Positions 54,554 to 62,800 of a stretch of DNA of 64,000 nucleotides are shown here, piece after piece; positions within the stretch are counted from its first letter, which is position 1, and each line of letters starts with the position of its first letter. The notes under the pieces were generated by a model. That model ran no database searches, was not told where the DNA came from, and saw nothing but the letters and a program-made list of their open reading frames with translations. Position numbers and translations under genes: made by a program. This stretch comes from Candidatus Gastranaerophilales bacterium (GTDB lineage Bacteria; Cyanobacteriota; Vampirovibrionia; Gastranaerophilales; Gastranaerophilaceae), in the NCBI GenBank assembly GCA_944323135.1, contig CALURI010000005.1, positions 62,001 to 126,000 of the forward strand, in the 5' to 3' direction.

Positions 54554-55621
54554 ATGCAAAAACTCTCTGATTTTAAAGACGATATAAATAAATGTTCAAA
54601 ATGCGGACTTTGTCAATCAGTTTGTCCTGTATATAAAATTACGGGCAACGATTGTGCTGTCTCACGCGGCAAATTTGTAATGCTTGACGGTGTATTAAAA
54701 GGAGATTTAAAACTCAATAAAAATATTGAAAAATACCTTGATTTATGCCTAAAATGCGGAAAATGCACAAATTTTTGTCCAAGCGCAATTGATGTTTGTA
54801 AAATCTTTGAAACCGCAAAATATGAATATACAAAAACTACCGTTTTAGGAAAATTAATTTTCTTTTTAGAATCCAAATATATTTTCGGAAATATCTTAAA
54901 AATTTTTCAACTCATTACAAAACCTTTTAGAAAAAGTTTTCCCGCAAAAACTCTACCAGCATTAAAAATAATTTACTTCAAAGGCTGCGTAAATAATTTA
55001 TTTCCAAAAACCGACAATTATATAAAAAAAGTTTTTAAAAATTCAAATATTGAAATTATTGAAAAAGACTTTGATTGCTGCGGACTTCCGTTTTTATCAA
55101 GCGGAAATTTAGAACGATTTGAAGAAGTGAAAAAACACAATTTAAAATTGTTGGATTGCGATTTTGACTATATTCTCACAGATTGCGCAAGTTGTGAAAG
55201 TACATTAAAACAGTACATGGATGCAAAATTTATAAGTATCGGAGAATTAATTTTACAAGAAAATCTAAAATTTGAATTTCCAAAACCTGTAAAAGTAACA
55301 TTCCACAAACCTTGCCACCTTGAGAATGACAGTTTCCTCGAACCGCTTTTGAAAAATTGCAAAAATGTTGAATATATAAAAATGGAAAATTATGACGATT
55401 GCTGCGGACTGGCTGGAGAATTTACTTTAAAAAATAACAAAATTTCACGTGAAATTTCTACTAAAAAAGCTGAAAATATTATAAAAACACAGGCAGATTA
55501 CGTCCTTACAACTTGTCCTGCATGCATTTTGGGACTTTATCAAGGACTTATTTATAAAAAAAATCCGCCAAAGCCTATTTCTTTAACGGATTTTTTATCG
55601 AAAGCAAAAATTAAAATCTAA
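54554..55621 (+). CDS. Fe-S oxidoreductase, GlcF/heterodisulfide reductase type
   Basis: This 355-residue protein has two 4Fe-4S ferredoxin motifs near the N-terminus (CSKCGLCQSVCP, about residues 14-25, and CLKCGKCTNFCP, about 59-70) and two CCG domains in the C-terminal half (DCCGLPF and DCCGLAGEF). This is the layout of GlcF, the Fe-S subunit of glycolate oxidase, and of related LutA/HdrD proteins. The flavin subunit GlcD is not adjacent, so the substrate is uncertain. TGC-TATCAT lies six bases before the ATG, with no ribosome-binding site: another leaderless candidate. Confidence 0.87.
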   Translation: MQKLSDFKDDINKCSKCGLCQSVCPVYKITGNDCAVSRGKFVMLDGVLKGDLKLNKNIEKYLDLCLKCGKCTNFCPSAIDVCKIFETAKYEYTKTTVLGKLIFFLESKYIFGNILKIFQLITKPFRKSFPAKTLPALKIIYFKGCVNNLFPKTDNYIKKVFKNSNIEIIEKDFDCCGLPFLSSGNLERFEEVKKHNLKLLDCDFDYILTDCASCESTLKQYMDAKFISIGELILQENLKFEFPKPVKVTFHKPCHLENDSFLEPLLKNCKNVEYIKMENYDDCCGLAGEFTLKNNKISREISTKKAENIIKTQADYVLTTCPACILGLYQGLIYKKNPPKPISLTDFLSKAKIKI

Positions 55622-55682
55622 AAGCAATACTTAAAATTCTCTGTAACAAGCTCAATTTCTTGCCTTCAAGATATCTAATCTT

Positions 55683-56495
55683 CTATTTACCCAATTCATG
55701 TGCTTTTTTAGCAGTCTGCTCAATTGTATCATAGAATAATTTGTCAGAATTTTCATCATTCATAACAGAAATACCAACAAATGTACAACCGCCTTTTGTT
55801 GCAACATTATCAATTAATGTTTGAACAGGGATTTCGCCTCTGTTTATAACCATTTTAGCTGAACCTAAAGCAGTTTGAGTTGCAAGCTCAAGAGATTTTT
55901 CATATTCAAGACCTAATTTTTCTCCGGCACGTGCCATATCTTCTATAACCTTATAGAAAAATGCCGGTCCAGAACCTGATATAGCTGTTACAATATCCAT
56001 TTGATCTTCATTGACTTCTATTGCTTGTCCGATATTTGAAAGAAGTTCAAGCACAAATTCAGCGTCTTCATCACTTGCGTATGCGCCCTTACAAACACCG
56101 CTCATCCCCTCTCTTACAAGTGCAGGTGTATTTGGCATTACACGAATAACCCTTTTCCTCCCAATAATTTTTTCAATTTTTTCTGTTGAAATTCCTGCCG
56201 CAATTGATACAATTAATTTCTCAGAAGTAATCTCATCTTTGATTTCATCAAGAACTGCACCTGCATAATTTGGTTTTGTAGCAATAAAAATTACGTCAGA
56301 ATCCATCGTTAAAAATCTGTTATCTGTAATAACATCAATTCCCAAACGACTTTGAGCAAGCTCTGCAACAGTACAATTAACCTCAGATCCCTTAATATTT
56401 TCTTTTGGCAAAAATTTTGAATCAATTGTGCCTTTAATTATAGCACTAGCCATTTTACCGCATCCGATAAATCCAATTTTACATTTTTTGTTCAT
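55683..56495 (-). CDS. proC: Pyrroline-5-carboxylate reductase
   Basis: ProC makes proline from pyrroline-5-carboxylate with NAD(P)H. The N-terminal Rossmann motif is IGFIGCGKMASAIIKG (about residues 7-22), with VRVMPNTPALVREGMSG and the C-terminal signature VATKGGCT in TLIDNVATKGGCTFVG. 270 residues is normal. It is divergent from rpmH, and no other proline gene is beside it. Confidence 0.95.
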   Translation of the reverse strand: MNKKCKIGFIGCGKMASAIIKGTIDSKFLPKENIKGSEVNCTVAELAQSRLGIDVITDNRFLTMDSDVIFIATKPNYAGAVLDEIKDEITSEKLIVSIAAGISTEKIEKIIGRKRVIRVMPNTPALVREGMSGVCKGAYASDEDAEFVLELLSNIGQAIEVNEDQMDIVTAISGSGPAFFYKVIEDMARAGEKLGLEYEKSLELATQTALGSAKMVINRGEIPVQTLIDNVATKGGCTFVGISVMNDENSDKLFYDTIEQTAKKAHELGK

Positions 56496-56522
56496 ATTAT
56501 GTAACCTGCCCCTCTTTTTCTG

Positions 56523-56551
56523 TTGACTAAAAATTTTTTTTAATTTACATT
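56523..56551 (+). promoter_or_regulatory. Promoter of rpmH-rnpA
   Basis: TTGACT (56523-56528), a 17-base spacer and TACATT (56546-56551), about 42 bases before the rpmH ATG. Confidence 0.6.
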
Positions 56552-56592
56552 GGAATTATACGACAAATATAAATCAAAAGGAATAAAGAAAA

Positions 56593-56745
56593 ATGAGACG
56601 TACACTAGAAGGAACAAAAGTAAAAAGACAACATGTAAGCGGTTTTAGAGCAAGAATGGCTACCCCAGGCGGACAAGAAGTATTAAACAGACGTCGTGCT
56701 AAAGGTCGTCATAAATTATCTATCAGTGCTAAAAAACGTGCATAG
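56593..56745 (+). CDS. rpmH: 50S ribosomal protein L34
   Basis: A 50-residue basic protein starting [20 protein letters not shown] and ending [11 protein letters not shown], the standard L34 pattern with [20 protein letters not shown] in the middle. The N-terminus is slightly longer than the E. coli form, like cyanobacterial L34. An AAAAGGAAT site precedes the ATG. It is followed by rnpA in the usual rpmH-rnpA order. Confidence 0.96.
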   Translation: MRRTLEGTKVKRQHVSGFRARMATPGGQEVLNRRRAKGRHKLSISAKKRA

Positions 56746-56777
56746 TCCGATTTTAGATAATAGGATTTTACAAAATT

Positions 56778-56814
56778 AACACAGCAGGTCGAAATTTATT
56801 TGGCATGCTGTGTT
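56778..56814 (+). promoter_or_regulatory. 9-bp inverted repeat between rpmH and rnpA
   Basis: AACACAGCA (56778-56786) and TGCTGTGTT (56806-56814) flank a 19-base loop and end 14 bases before the rnpA ATG. The hairpin may limit rnpA translation relative to rpmH. Confidence 0.55.
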
Positions 56815-56828
56815 GTTGTACAAAAAAT

Positions 56829-57191
56829 ATGTTAAAAAAAGAATTCAGATTAAAAAATAAAAACGCATTCACTGCAACATACAGAGTCAAAAATTCCTAT
56901 CACAAAGGGGGAATAACTCTTTTTGCAGGCATCTTAAAAAAAGATGAAAATATCCCGACACGTGTAGGTTTTGTTGTAAGTAAAAAAACTCATAAAAGAG
57001 CTGTTAAAAGAAACAGACTCAAAAGACTTATGCGAGAAAGTTACAGACTAATTTTAAAATCAGGGGATTGTGGAAATTCTCAAAAATTTATGTCATTAAT
57101 TTTTGTAGGAAATGAAAAAGCTCTGGGGAAAAATTTTCAAGAAATCGATGACATAATAAAATATTTAATTAAAGGTATAAAAAATGTTTGA
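56829..57191 (+). CDS. rnpA: Ribonuclease P protein component
   Basis: The protein subunit of RNase P, which matures tRNA 5' ends. The signature KRAVKRNRLKRLMRESYR (about residues 57-74) is diagnostic. 120 residues from the ATG at 56829 fits the family; an in-frame ATG eight codons upstream lies inside the hairpin and would add a Cys-rich extension, so it is less likely. No Shine-Dalgarno is clear. yidD and yidC do not follow as they often do elsewhere. Confidence 0.93.
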   Translation: MLKKEFRLKNKNAFTATYRVKNSYHKGGITLFAGILKKDENIPTRVGFVVSKKTHKRAVKRNRLKRLMRESYRLILKSGDCGNSQKFMSLIFVGNEKALGKNFQEIDDIIKYLIKGIKNV

Positions 57192-57705
57192 AGGGATTTA
57201 TGCAGACCAAGTCTTAACACATCCTTACGTCAAACCTGATTTACCAAAACCTCAAGAAACTTCAGGAACACGTTTTGGCAGTGATGCAATTTTCAGATAC
57301 TCATTAAAAGATTCCGACTATCCCGTACTTATAATTCCGGATCCGCTATACGACAACGCTGGAGGAGTAATTAAACCTGGATATTATGAACTTGCATTAT
57401 CAGATTCTAGAGAATATCTGATACTTTTACAATCCAAAGAAGCCGTTGCAATAATTCCTGTTATAAAAATAGAAGAAGATGCGACTGAACAACAAAGATT
57501 AAACAACAAAAAAGTGAAAAAAGAATTAAAAAAAGAAGAAAAAGAAAGAACATCAACAAACGAAAAACGCAAGAAAGCGGGCATGAAACCCGATGAACCT
57601 GAAATTAATATGGAAGCATCAATTGAATATATTCCTAAAGGAAAATATTATTTATTAAAGTATCAAAGAGGCACTATAAAAGCTTGGGGAGCTTTTAAAG
57701 GTTAA
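57184..57705 (+). CDS. Hypothetical protein downstream of rnpA
   Basis: This 173-residue protein has an ATG overlapping the rnpA stop by eight bases, with AAAGG inside rnpA, so the two are coupled. The N-terminal half (about residues 40-100) looks beta-rich, a Lys/Glu-rich helical stretch spans about 103-138, and the C-terminus is again beta-rich (IEYIPKGKYYLLKYQRG). There is no signal peptide or membrane segment. I do not recognise a family. Its place in the rpmH-rnpA transcript suggests a housekeeping role, which is inference. Confidence 0.75.
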   Translation: MFEGIYADQVLTHPYVKPDLPKPQETSGTRFGSDAIFRYSLKDSDYPVLIIPDPLYDNAGGVIKPGYYELALSDSREYLILLQSKEAVAIIPVIKIEEDATEQQRLNNKKVKKELKKEEKERTSTNEKRKKAGMKPDEPEINMEASIEYIPKGKYYLLKYQRGTIKAWGAFKG

Positions 57706-57997
57706 ACTCAACTTTACATTTCTTAAAAAAAACTAAAGTTTAGCAATTTTTTATCCGTAAAATACTTTATAATAGTAGGTGCAATATATCATGATATTTT
57801 TTATGATTATTAAGAAAAGGAGTATAAATATGGTTTAATAAAAAAAGGTTAACATTTTAACCCAAATAATATACTAAAAACTTGAATTAATATTTCTTTA
57901 CAATATGGCAAATAAATATTTTTTTCAGCTTTATTATTTAGTATATTATTAAAATACTATTGCGATTATAATGCTAATTAAAATAAGGAGTATACGT
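57706..57997 (+). other. 292-bp adhesin leader region with two-codon ORF
   Basis: No ordinary gene. A TATAAT (about 57769-57774) could start transcription. An AAAAGGAGTATAAAT ribosome site followed by ATG-GTT-TAA (57830-57838) forms a two-codon ORF whose upstream sequence closely resembles that of the adhesin start. A GGTTAA/TTAACC hairpin (57847-57862) follows. This may be a regulatory minimal ORF or the remnant of a gene start. Confidence 0.45.
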
Positions 57998-60661
57998 ATG
58001 AACAAAAAGCAACTTTTGATTGCAGCTATGACAGCGGTACTATCTGTATCCTGCGCACATGCAGCTTCAGATATTTCCGGAGTTACACCTACTCCAGGTG
58101 CAGGCGGAAATATCTTCAACATTAATCCGGAACAAATCAGTGCCGATATTGGTTACAGACAATATGAAAACTTTATTCTGGAACACGGCGATATCGCAAA
58201 CCTGATTTTCAAAGATAAACTTTCCGGTAAAGATCTTGAAACTTTTATTAACCTCGTAAATAACGGAGTTAATATTAACGGTATCTTGAACACAATGCGT
58301 GACGGGAATTTCTATAACGGACATGCTGTATTCATTACCCCTAATGGTATGACAATCGGAGCAAGCGGTGTACTAAACGTAGGTACTTTATCAGTTGCTA
58401 CTCCGGAAACAAACAGATATAATGCTTTAAAAGCTGAATACGAAAGTGGTAATTACGCTAACATCAATAATATTTCCACATTATTAAACAAAGAAACAAA
58501 CACCGGAGATATTACAGTCGATGGTAAAATATTTGCAAGAAACGGCGTACAACTTAGAGGCGGCGACTTTGCTGTAGGTACTAACGGGGCAATTATAAAC
58601 GGTATTGCTCAACAACAAGCACTTACAACTGATCAACAAGCTACCAATTTGTTTAACTCTCTTGTAAATACTGATGGTATGATTACATCAGGCAATCAAT
58701 TTGTTGCAAATGGTTCAAATATTCAAATAAAATCATCTACTGGCACAGATATTGCTGGGAAAGTAGTTAACGGAGCTGCAAAACCAGGTCAGGCTAACAG
58801 CGGTTTATATATAACAAATAACGGAACTAACGGAACAAAAATTTCAGGTCTTGTTCAATCTACAAATGATTTAAATGTTTATAACAAGGCTGGCGAACTT
58901 AATATTTCAGGCACCGTTAAAAATACCGGTGATAACTTAGAAATATCAAATGCCGGAACAAACTTAACAGTAGGCGGCAAACTTTCTACTGATCACGATT
59001 TAGCAGTAACTAACAATGGTACAGGAGCATTAACAGTTTCAGGATCCACAACATCAACAGGCAAAACTAATATTGTTAATGAAGGTGCCGGCGGTATGAA
59101 TATTACAGGTTCTGTAAAAAGCGCAGCAACACCTGACCAAGCAAAAAATGAAGGTTTCGCAATCAGAATCATCAACAGAGGCGGTAAAATGGTAATTTCG
59201 AATACCGCAGATAATGTTGCAGCTGATTCAGTAAGACTTGAAAACCAAGGTTCAGGCGGCATGGCAGTTGCAGGAGTTAAAGGTGAAAAACTTGTTTCTA
59301 TTGAAAATAAAGCAGGTGATTTAACAATTAACGGTAAAGTATCTGCAGGTGCTGATGAAGGCGGTAATATTAATATTTTAAACAGCAATACAGGCAACAA
59401 ATTAACATTAGCTTCTGCCGGAAATATTGTCGGCAACGGCAACGTATCAGTTAAAAATGAAGGTGCCGGCGGTATGGAACTTTATGGCAATATTAAAAAC
59501 AATAATATGAATTCTGCAGAAACTGCAATTAATAACAATGCCGGAGCAATGCTTGTTGACGGAGATATTACAACAACAGGCAACACAGCTGTTAAAAACC
59601 AAGGCTCAGGTATGACTGTTACTAAAAATTCAAACATTAAAAACGAAGGTCAATTGAAGTTTAAAAACTACGGTGCAGACGGTATGACAATCGTTGGTAA
59701 TGTTGATAATACCGGTAACATGACAATTTATAACGACAATGGTTTACTTACTTTTGCAAACGATTCAACCAATACTGTAGGCGGTACTGTTGCAAACCAC
59801 GATGGTAATTTGGCAATATGGTCAAGAGAAAATTCTAAGGGCATTTCTACCCAAACAAATTCATCAATTACTAATGACGGCGCTGGTTATAATATTGCAA
59901 TCAGACATGACGGAAAGACAGATGCCGGAGAAAGAGGTATTAACCTACAAGGCAAAATCTCAAGTGAAGGTCAATTAGCAATCAACAACTACAGTGGCGA
60001 TATGTATGTATCAGGCGAATTAACATCTGACGGTAATATGGGCGTTATCAACAGAGAAGGCGGCGGTTCTATGGAACTTGCAAGTGCCGGTAAAATTTCA
60101 AGCGATACAGCAAACATTAACATTAAAAACTACGGTTCAGGCGATATGACAGTTAACAGTGAAATCACTCACTCCGGACGTGTTAATGTACTTGCTAACT
60201 CAGGCAAATTAAATATGGGTGCAAACGTTCACAATAACGGAAGCGGAGCCCTTGATGAAAATAACGGCTTCTATGCAGCTTCAAGAGAAAACGGTACAGG
60301 AATTAATGTAACAAGCGGCTTTAAAGCTGATGGTACCGGTCAAAACTTAATTAAAAATATCTCTGGAGAAGAAGGCTTGAGATATGAAGGCACAATGAAC
60401 ACATCAAACGGTCAAACTGAATTATACAACCAAAAAGGTGACATGCTTGTTGGCGGTCAAATCAATACAACAACAGGTAACGCCGTAATACTTAACAAAG
60501 GTGACGGTATGACAGTAAACGGAACTATTACAAGTGACAAGGATGTCAAAGTTGTAAACAAAGGTTCTGAAGCCGCAGATATATCTGAAGCCAATATTCA
60601 AGCTCCAAACAAAGATACAAAATGGTTCTGGGAAGTACTAAAAGAAAAATTAGGCTTATAA
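57998..60661 (+). CDS. Filamentous haemagglutinin-like adhesin (LktA family type)
   Basis: This 887-residue secreted protein has a signal peptide MNKKQLLIAAMTAVLSVSCA and an N-terminal TPS-like secretion domain with NGHAVFITPNGMTIGASG (about residues 105-122). A long series of degenerate beta-helix repeats follows, with pattern N-x-G-(S/A)-G-G-M-x-(V/I)-x-G (for example GAGGMNITG, GSGGMAVAG, GAGGMELYG, GADGMTIVG). It ends abruptly at KEKLGL with no autotransporter barrel or anchor, so export needs a partner not seen here. The start at 57998 follows AAGGAG; an upstream in-frame start is rejected. Adhesion is the expected role. Confidence 0.85.
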   Translation: MNKKQLLIAAMTAVLSVSCAHAASDISGVTPTPGAGGNIFNINPEQISADIGYRQYENFILEHGDIANLIFKDKLSGKDLETFINLVNNGVNINGILNTMRDGNFYNGHAVFITPNGMTIGASGVLNVGTLSVATPETNRYNALKAEYESGNYANINNISTLLNKETNTGDITVDGKIFARNGVQLRGGDFAVGTNGAIINGIAQQQALTTDQQATNLFNSLVNTDGMITSGNQFVANGSNIQIKSSTGTDIAGKVVNGAAKPGQANSGLYITNNGTNGTKISGLVQSTNDLNVYNKAGELNISGTVKNTGDNLEISNAGTNLTVGGKLSTDHDLAVTNNGTGALTVSGSTTSTGKTNIVNEGAGGMNITGSVKSAATPDQAKNEGFAIRIINRGGKMVISNTADNVAADSVRLENQGSGGMAVAGVKGEKLVSIENKAGDLTINGKVSAGADEGGNINILNSNTGNKLTLASAGNIVGNGNVSVKNEGAGGMELYGNIKNNNMNSAETAINNNAGAMLVDGDITTTGNTAVKNQGSGMTVTKNSNIKNEGQLKFKNYGADGMTIVGNVDNTGNMTIYNDNGLLTFANDSTNTVGGTVANHDGNLAIWSRENSKGISTQTNSSITNDGAGYNIAIRHDGKTDAGERGINLQGKISSEGQLAINNYSGDMYVSGELTSDGNMGVINREGGGSMELASAGKISSDTANINIKNYGSGDMTVNSEITHSGRVNVLANSGKLNMGANVHNNGSGALDENNGFYAASRENGTGINVTSGFKADGTGQNLIKNISGEEGLRYEGTMNTSNGQTELYNQKGDMLVGGQINTTTGNAVILNKGDGMTVNGTITSDKDVKVVNKGSEAADISEANIQAPNKDTKWFWEVLKEKLGL

Positions 60662-60687
60662 TCTGAACCTGTTTAACATAACAAAAT

Positions 60688-60720
60688 AAAAAGGGCATCT
60701 AAAAAAGATGCTCTTTTTAT
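60688..60720 (+). terminator. Terminator after the adhesin gene
   Basis: AAAAAGGGCATCT (60688-60700) pairs with AGATGCTCTTTTT (60706-60718), including one G-T pair, and ends in a T-run. Confidence 0.85.
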
Positions 60721-60738
60721 TTATTAAATATTTAGTAC

Positions 60739-60767
60739 TTGATTTTTGATTTTCAGCGTTACATAAT
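60739..60767 (+). promoter_or_regulatory. Promoter of the interrupted initiator tRNA gene
   Basis: TTGATT (60739-60744), a 17-base spacer and CATAAT (60762-60767), about 20 bases before the tRNA 5' end. It is intact, so the truncated tRNA sequence and the following element DNA may still be transcribed. Confidence 0.6.
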
Positions 60768-60786
60768 GGGATGTAAAATAAAATAT

Positions 60787-60825
<39 letters not shown>

Positions 60826-60912
60826 GACTCTTTTAAAATTAGATTCCTTGCTTGATATAATAAGTGTTATTGGTATTTATAGAATACTTAATTTTTGTTC
60901 TTAATTGTAGGG

Positions 60913-60940
60913 AAGACCTACAATATTTATAGGTCTTTTT
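60913..60940 (+). terminator. Terminator at the left end of the element
   Basis: AAGACCTA (60913-60920) and TAGGTCTT (60930-60937) with a 9-base loop and a T-run on the plus strand. It would stop transcription entering from the tRNA promoter before it reaches the integrase gene. Confidence 0.75.
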
Positions 60941-60960
60941 ACCCTGCAACTTATCATTTT

Positions 60961-62235
60961 TTATGCACCCCAATCATCTTGTTTTGATATTTCTTTTTGT
61001 GGCAGCATCTCGTCAGGAATATCTTTTTCATTCCCACTAAATATTCTTTTAAAACGCCTATCTTGTGCATTTGCAACTTCTTCTAAATGCTGTGGTAATA
61101 CATGAGTGTATGTATCTAAGGTAATTCCAATGCAACTATGACCTAACCACTTTGATACCTTTTTAATATCAATCTTTTCATTGAAAAGACTTGTTGCACA
61201 AGTATGCCTAAATGAATGGATTTTGTAGTGTTCAATTCCGGCTTCTTCGAGACGTTTATTAACAAACTCTCTAAATGTAGTGTCACAAGTAAAATATCCA
61301 TCAGCTCTTGGGAATACTAAATCTAAATCCCTATGATATTTTTGACCCAATCTCATTTTATTCTCTGCTTGTAATTTCCTTACACGCCGTAAAATTTTTT
61401 CTACAGTTTCTGACATAGAAATTGTACGATTTGAAGTTTTTGTTTTTGTAGAATCAATAATTTCTTTTCTGTATTTATATTTCGCATTTTTCTCTTTATT
61501 GGGTACAGATTGTAATTGTTGGTTAATTCGGATTTCATGTTTATCAAAATCGACCTTAGACCATTGTAAGCCCAATGCCTCGCCTAATCTCGTTCCAACA
61601 CAAAGAAAGAATACTATAAGCATATCCCATTGTGTACCTTGTCTAATACAGTATTTTATAAGCTTGTCATAATCTTCAGTATTTAATATCTGCGTTTCTT
61701 TTTTTGTGCATTTTGGATACTTAGCCCTTAAATTAGGATTATCTTTTAATATACCTATATCGCAAGCACATTCAAGCATTCTATTTACAACTGCACGGAT
61801 ATTTTTAACAGTTTTTGGGTCTAATGTACCACCTCTACCATTACTTTTATTAGAACATTCTTTATAGAATAGAGTTAATCTATGTGCTGTTAAACTATTT
61901 AATGGACGATGACCTATGCCTGGAATAATATGTTTATCTAAAATACTTCTATCATCATTAATTGTGGTAATTTTTACGTGCCCTACAACATAATTGTCAA
62001 ACCAGTTATTAGCCCATTGAGAGGTCAACATATTTTCATTTACATCTTCATCTGTATAAATTCCGTTTTGCTCATTACGCCATTTTGTAGCTTTGACAAT
62101 ACATTCTTCTTTTGATTTTGCCCAAAAGTATTTATACTTACGATTACCATTCTCATCATTGTAAGAAATCCTATAATCAAATCCATTACCATTTTTTGAA
62201 AAACAGCCTTCCCCATTACGTCTTCTCTTAGCCAT
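60961..62235 (-). CDS. Tyrosine-type site-specific recombinase (integrase)
   Basis: This 424-residue phage/ICE-type integrase has an N-terminal AP2-like arm-binding domain (RISYNDENGNRKYKYFWAKS, about residues 20-39), a SAM-like core-binding domain (about 70-150) and a C-terminal catalytic domain. The catalytic set is visible: Arg in GTRLGEALGLQW, HSFRHTC (His-x-x-Arg), the second His in WLGHSCIGIT, and Tyr in TLDTYTHV. The start at 62235 has AAGGAGG nine bases upstream and overlaps the resolvase stop. It lies 136 bp from the tRNA junction, as expected for the integrase that made it. Confidence 0.95.
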   Translation of the reverse strand: MAKRRRNGEGCFSKNGNGFDYRISYNDENGNRKYKYFWAKSKEECIVKATKWRNEQNGIYTDEDVNENMLTSQWANNWFDNYVVGHVKITTINDDRSILDKHIIPGIGHRPLNSLTAHRLTLFYKECSNKSNGRGGTLDPKTVKNIRAVVNRMLECACDIGILKDNPNLRAKYPKCTKKETQILNTEDYDKLIKYCIRQGTQWDMLIVFFLCVGTRLGEALGLQWSKVDFDKHEIRINQQLQSVPNKEKNAKYKYRKEIIDSTKTKTSNRTISMSETVEKILRRVRKLQAENKMRLGQKYHRDLDLVFPRADGYFTCDTTFREFVNKRLEEAGIEHYKIHSFRHTCATSLFNEKIDIKKVSKWLGHSCIGITLDTYTHVLPQHLEEVANAQDRRFKRIFSGNEKDIPDEMLPQKEISKQDDWGA

Positions 62236-62800
62236 TTGCATTCTCCTCCTTAACAAACTTGTAGAATGCGTATTCGCTAATGTTCAGTTCACGTATTGCA
62301 ACATTCGATTTGATTTCCCTATTTAGCCATTTCTTATAAATTTCTCTAAAGTTATCAGGCTTAGGAACTTTTTTTCGCCCTTTATACTTCCCTAACTTTT
62401 TAGCAACTACGATACCATCACGTTGCCTTTCTAAAAGATTAGCACGCTCAAATTCATAGATTGCAGCAAGAAATGTAATCATCAGCTTCCCGAAATTTGT
62501 GGATGTATCAATGTTTTCCTTGATACTAAACAAGCCAACACCTTTCTTGTCAAGATATTCTATAATATCTAACAAGTCTTTAGTGTTTCGTGCGAGTCTT
62601 GAAAGGTCTTTAACATATACAGTATCGCCCTCTCTGACATAATCTAACAGAGCTTGTAACTGTGGACGGTCGATATTTTTACCGCTAATTTTTTCTTCAA
62701 ACAACTTATCCATACCAATTTTGTCTAACATGGATTTTTGACTTTCAGTATTTTGTTCTACTGTACTTACCCTAATGTAGCCTACAGCTTGACCTGACAT
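62228..62800 (-). CDS. Serine recombinase, small resolvase/invertase type
   Basis: This 190-residue serine recombinase has YIRVSTVEQNTESQK with the catalytic Ser (about residue 12), DRPQLQALLDYVREGD, KDLSRLARNTKDLL, the E-helix FERANLLERQRDGI, and a C-terminal helix-turn-helix (about 150-190). It overlaps the integrase gene by eight bases, so the two are co-expressed. A strong AAGGAGGA site precedes the ATG. It may resolve element dimers or invert a segment. A candidate site is the inverted repeat at 62890-62931. Confidence 0.93.
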   Translation of the reverse strand: MSGQAVGYIRVSTVEQNTESQKSMLDKIGMDKLFEEKISGKNIDRPQLQALLDYVREGDTVYVKDLSRLARNTKDLLDIIEYLDKKGVGLFSIKENIDTSTNFGKLMITFLAAIYEFERANLLERQRDGIVVAKKLGKYKGRKKVPKPDNFREIYKKWLNREIKSNVAIRELNISEYAFYKFVKEENANG

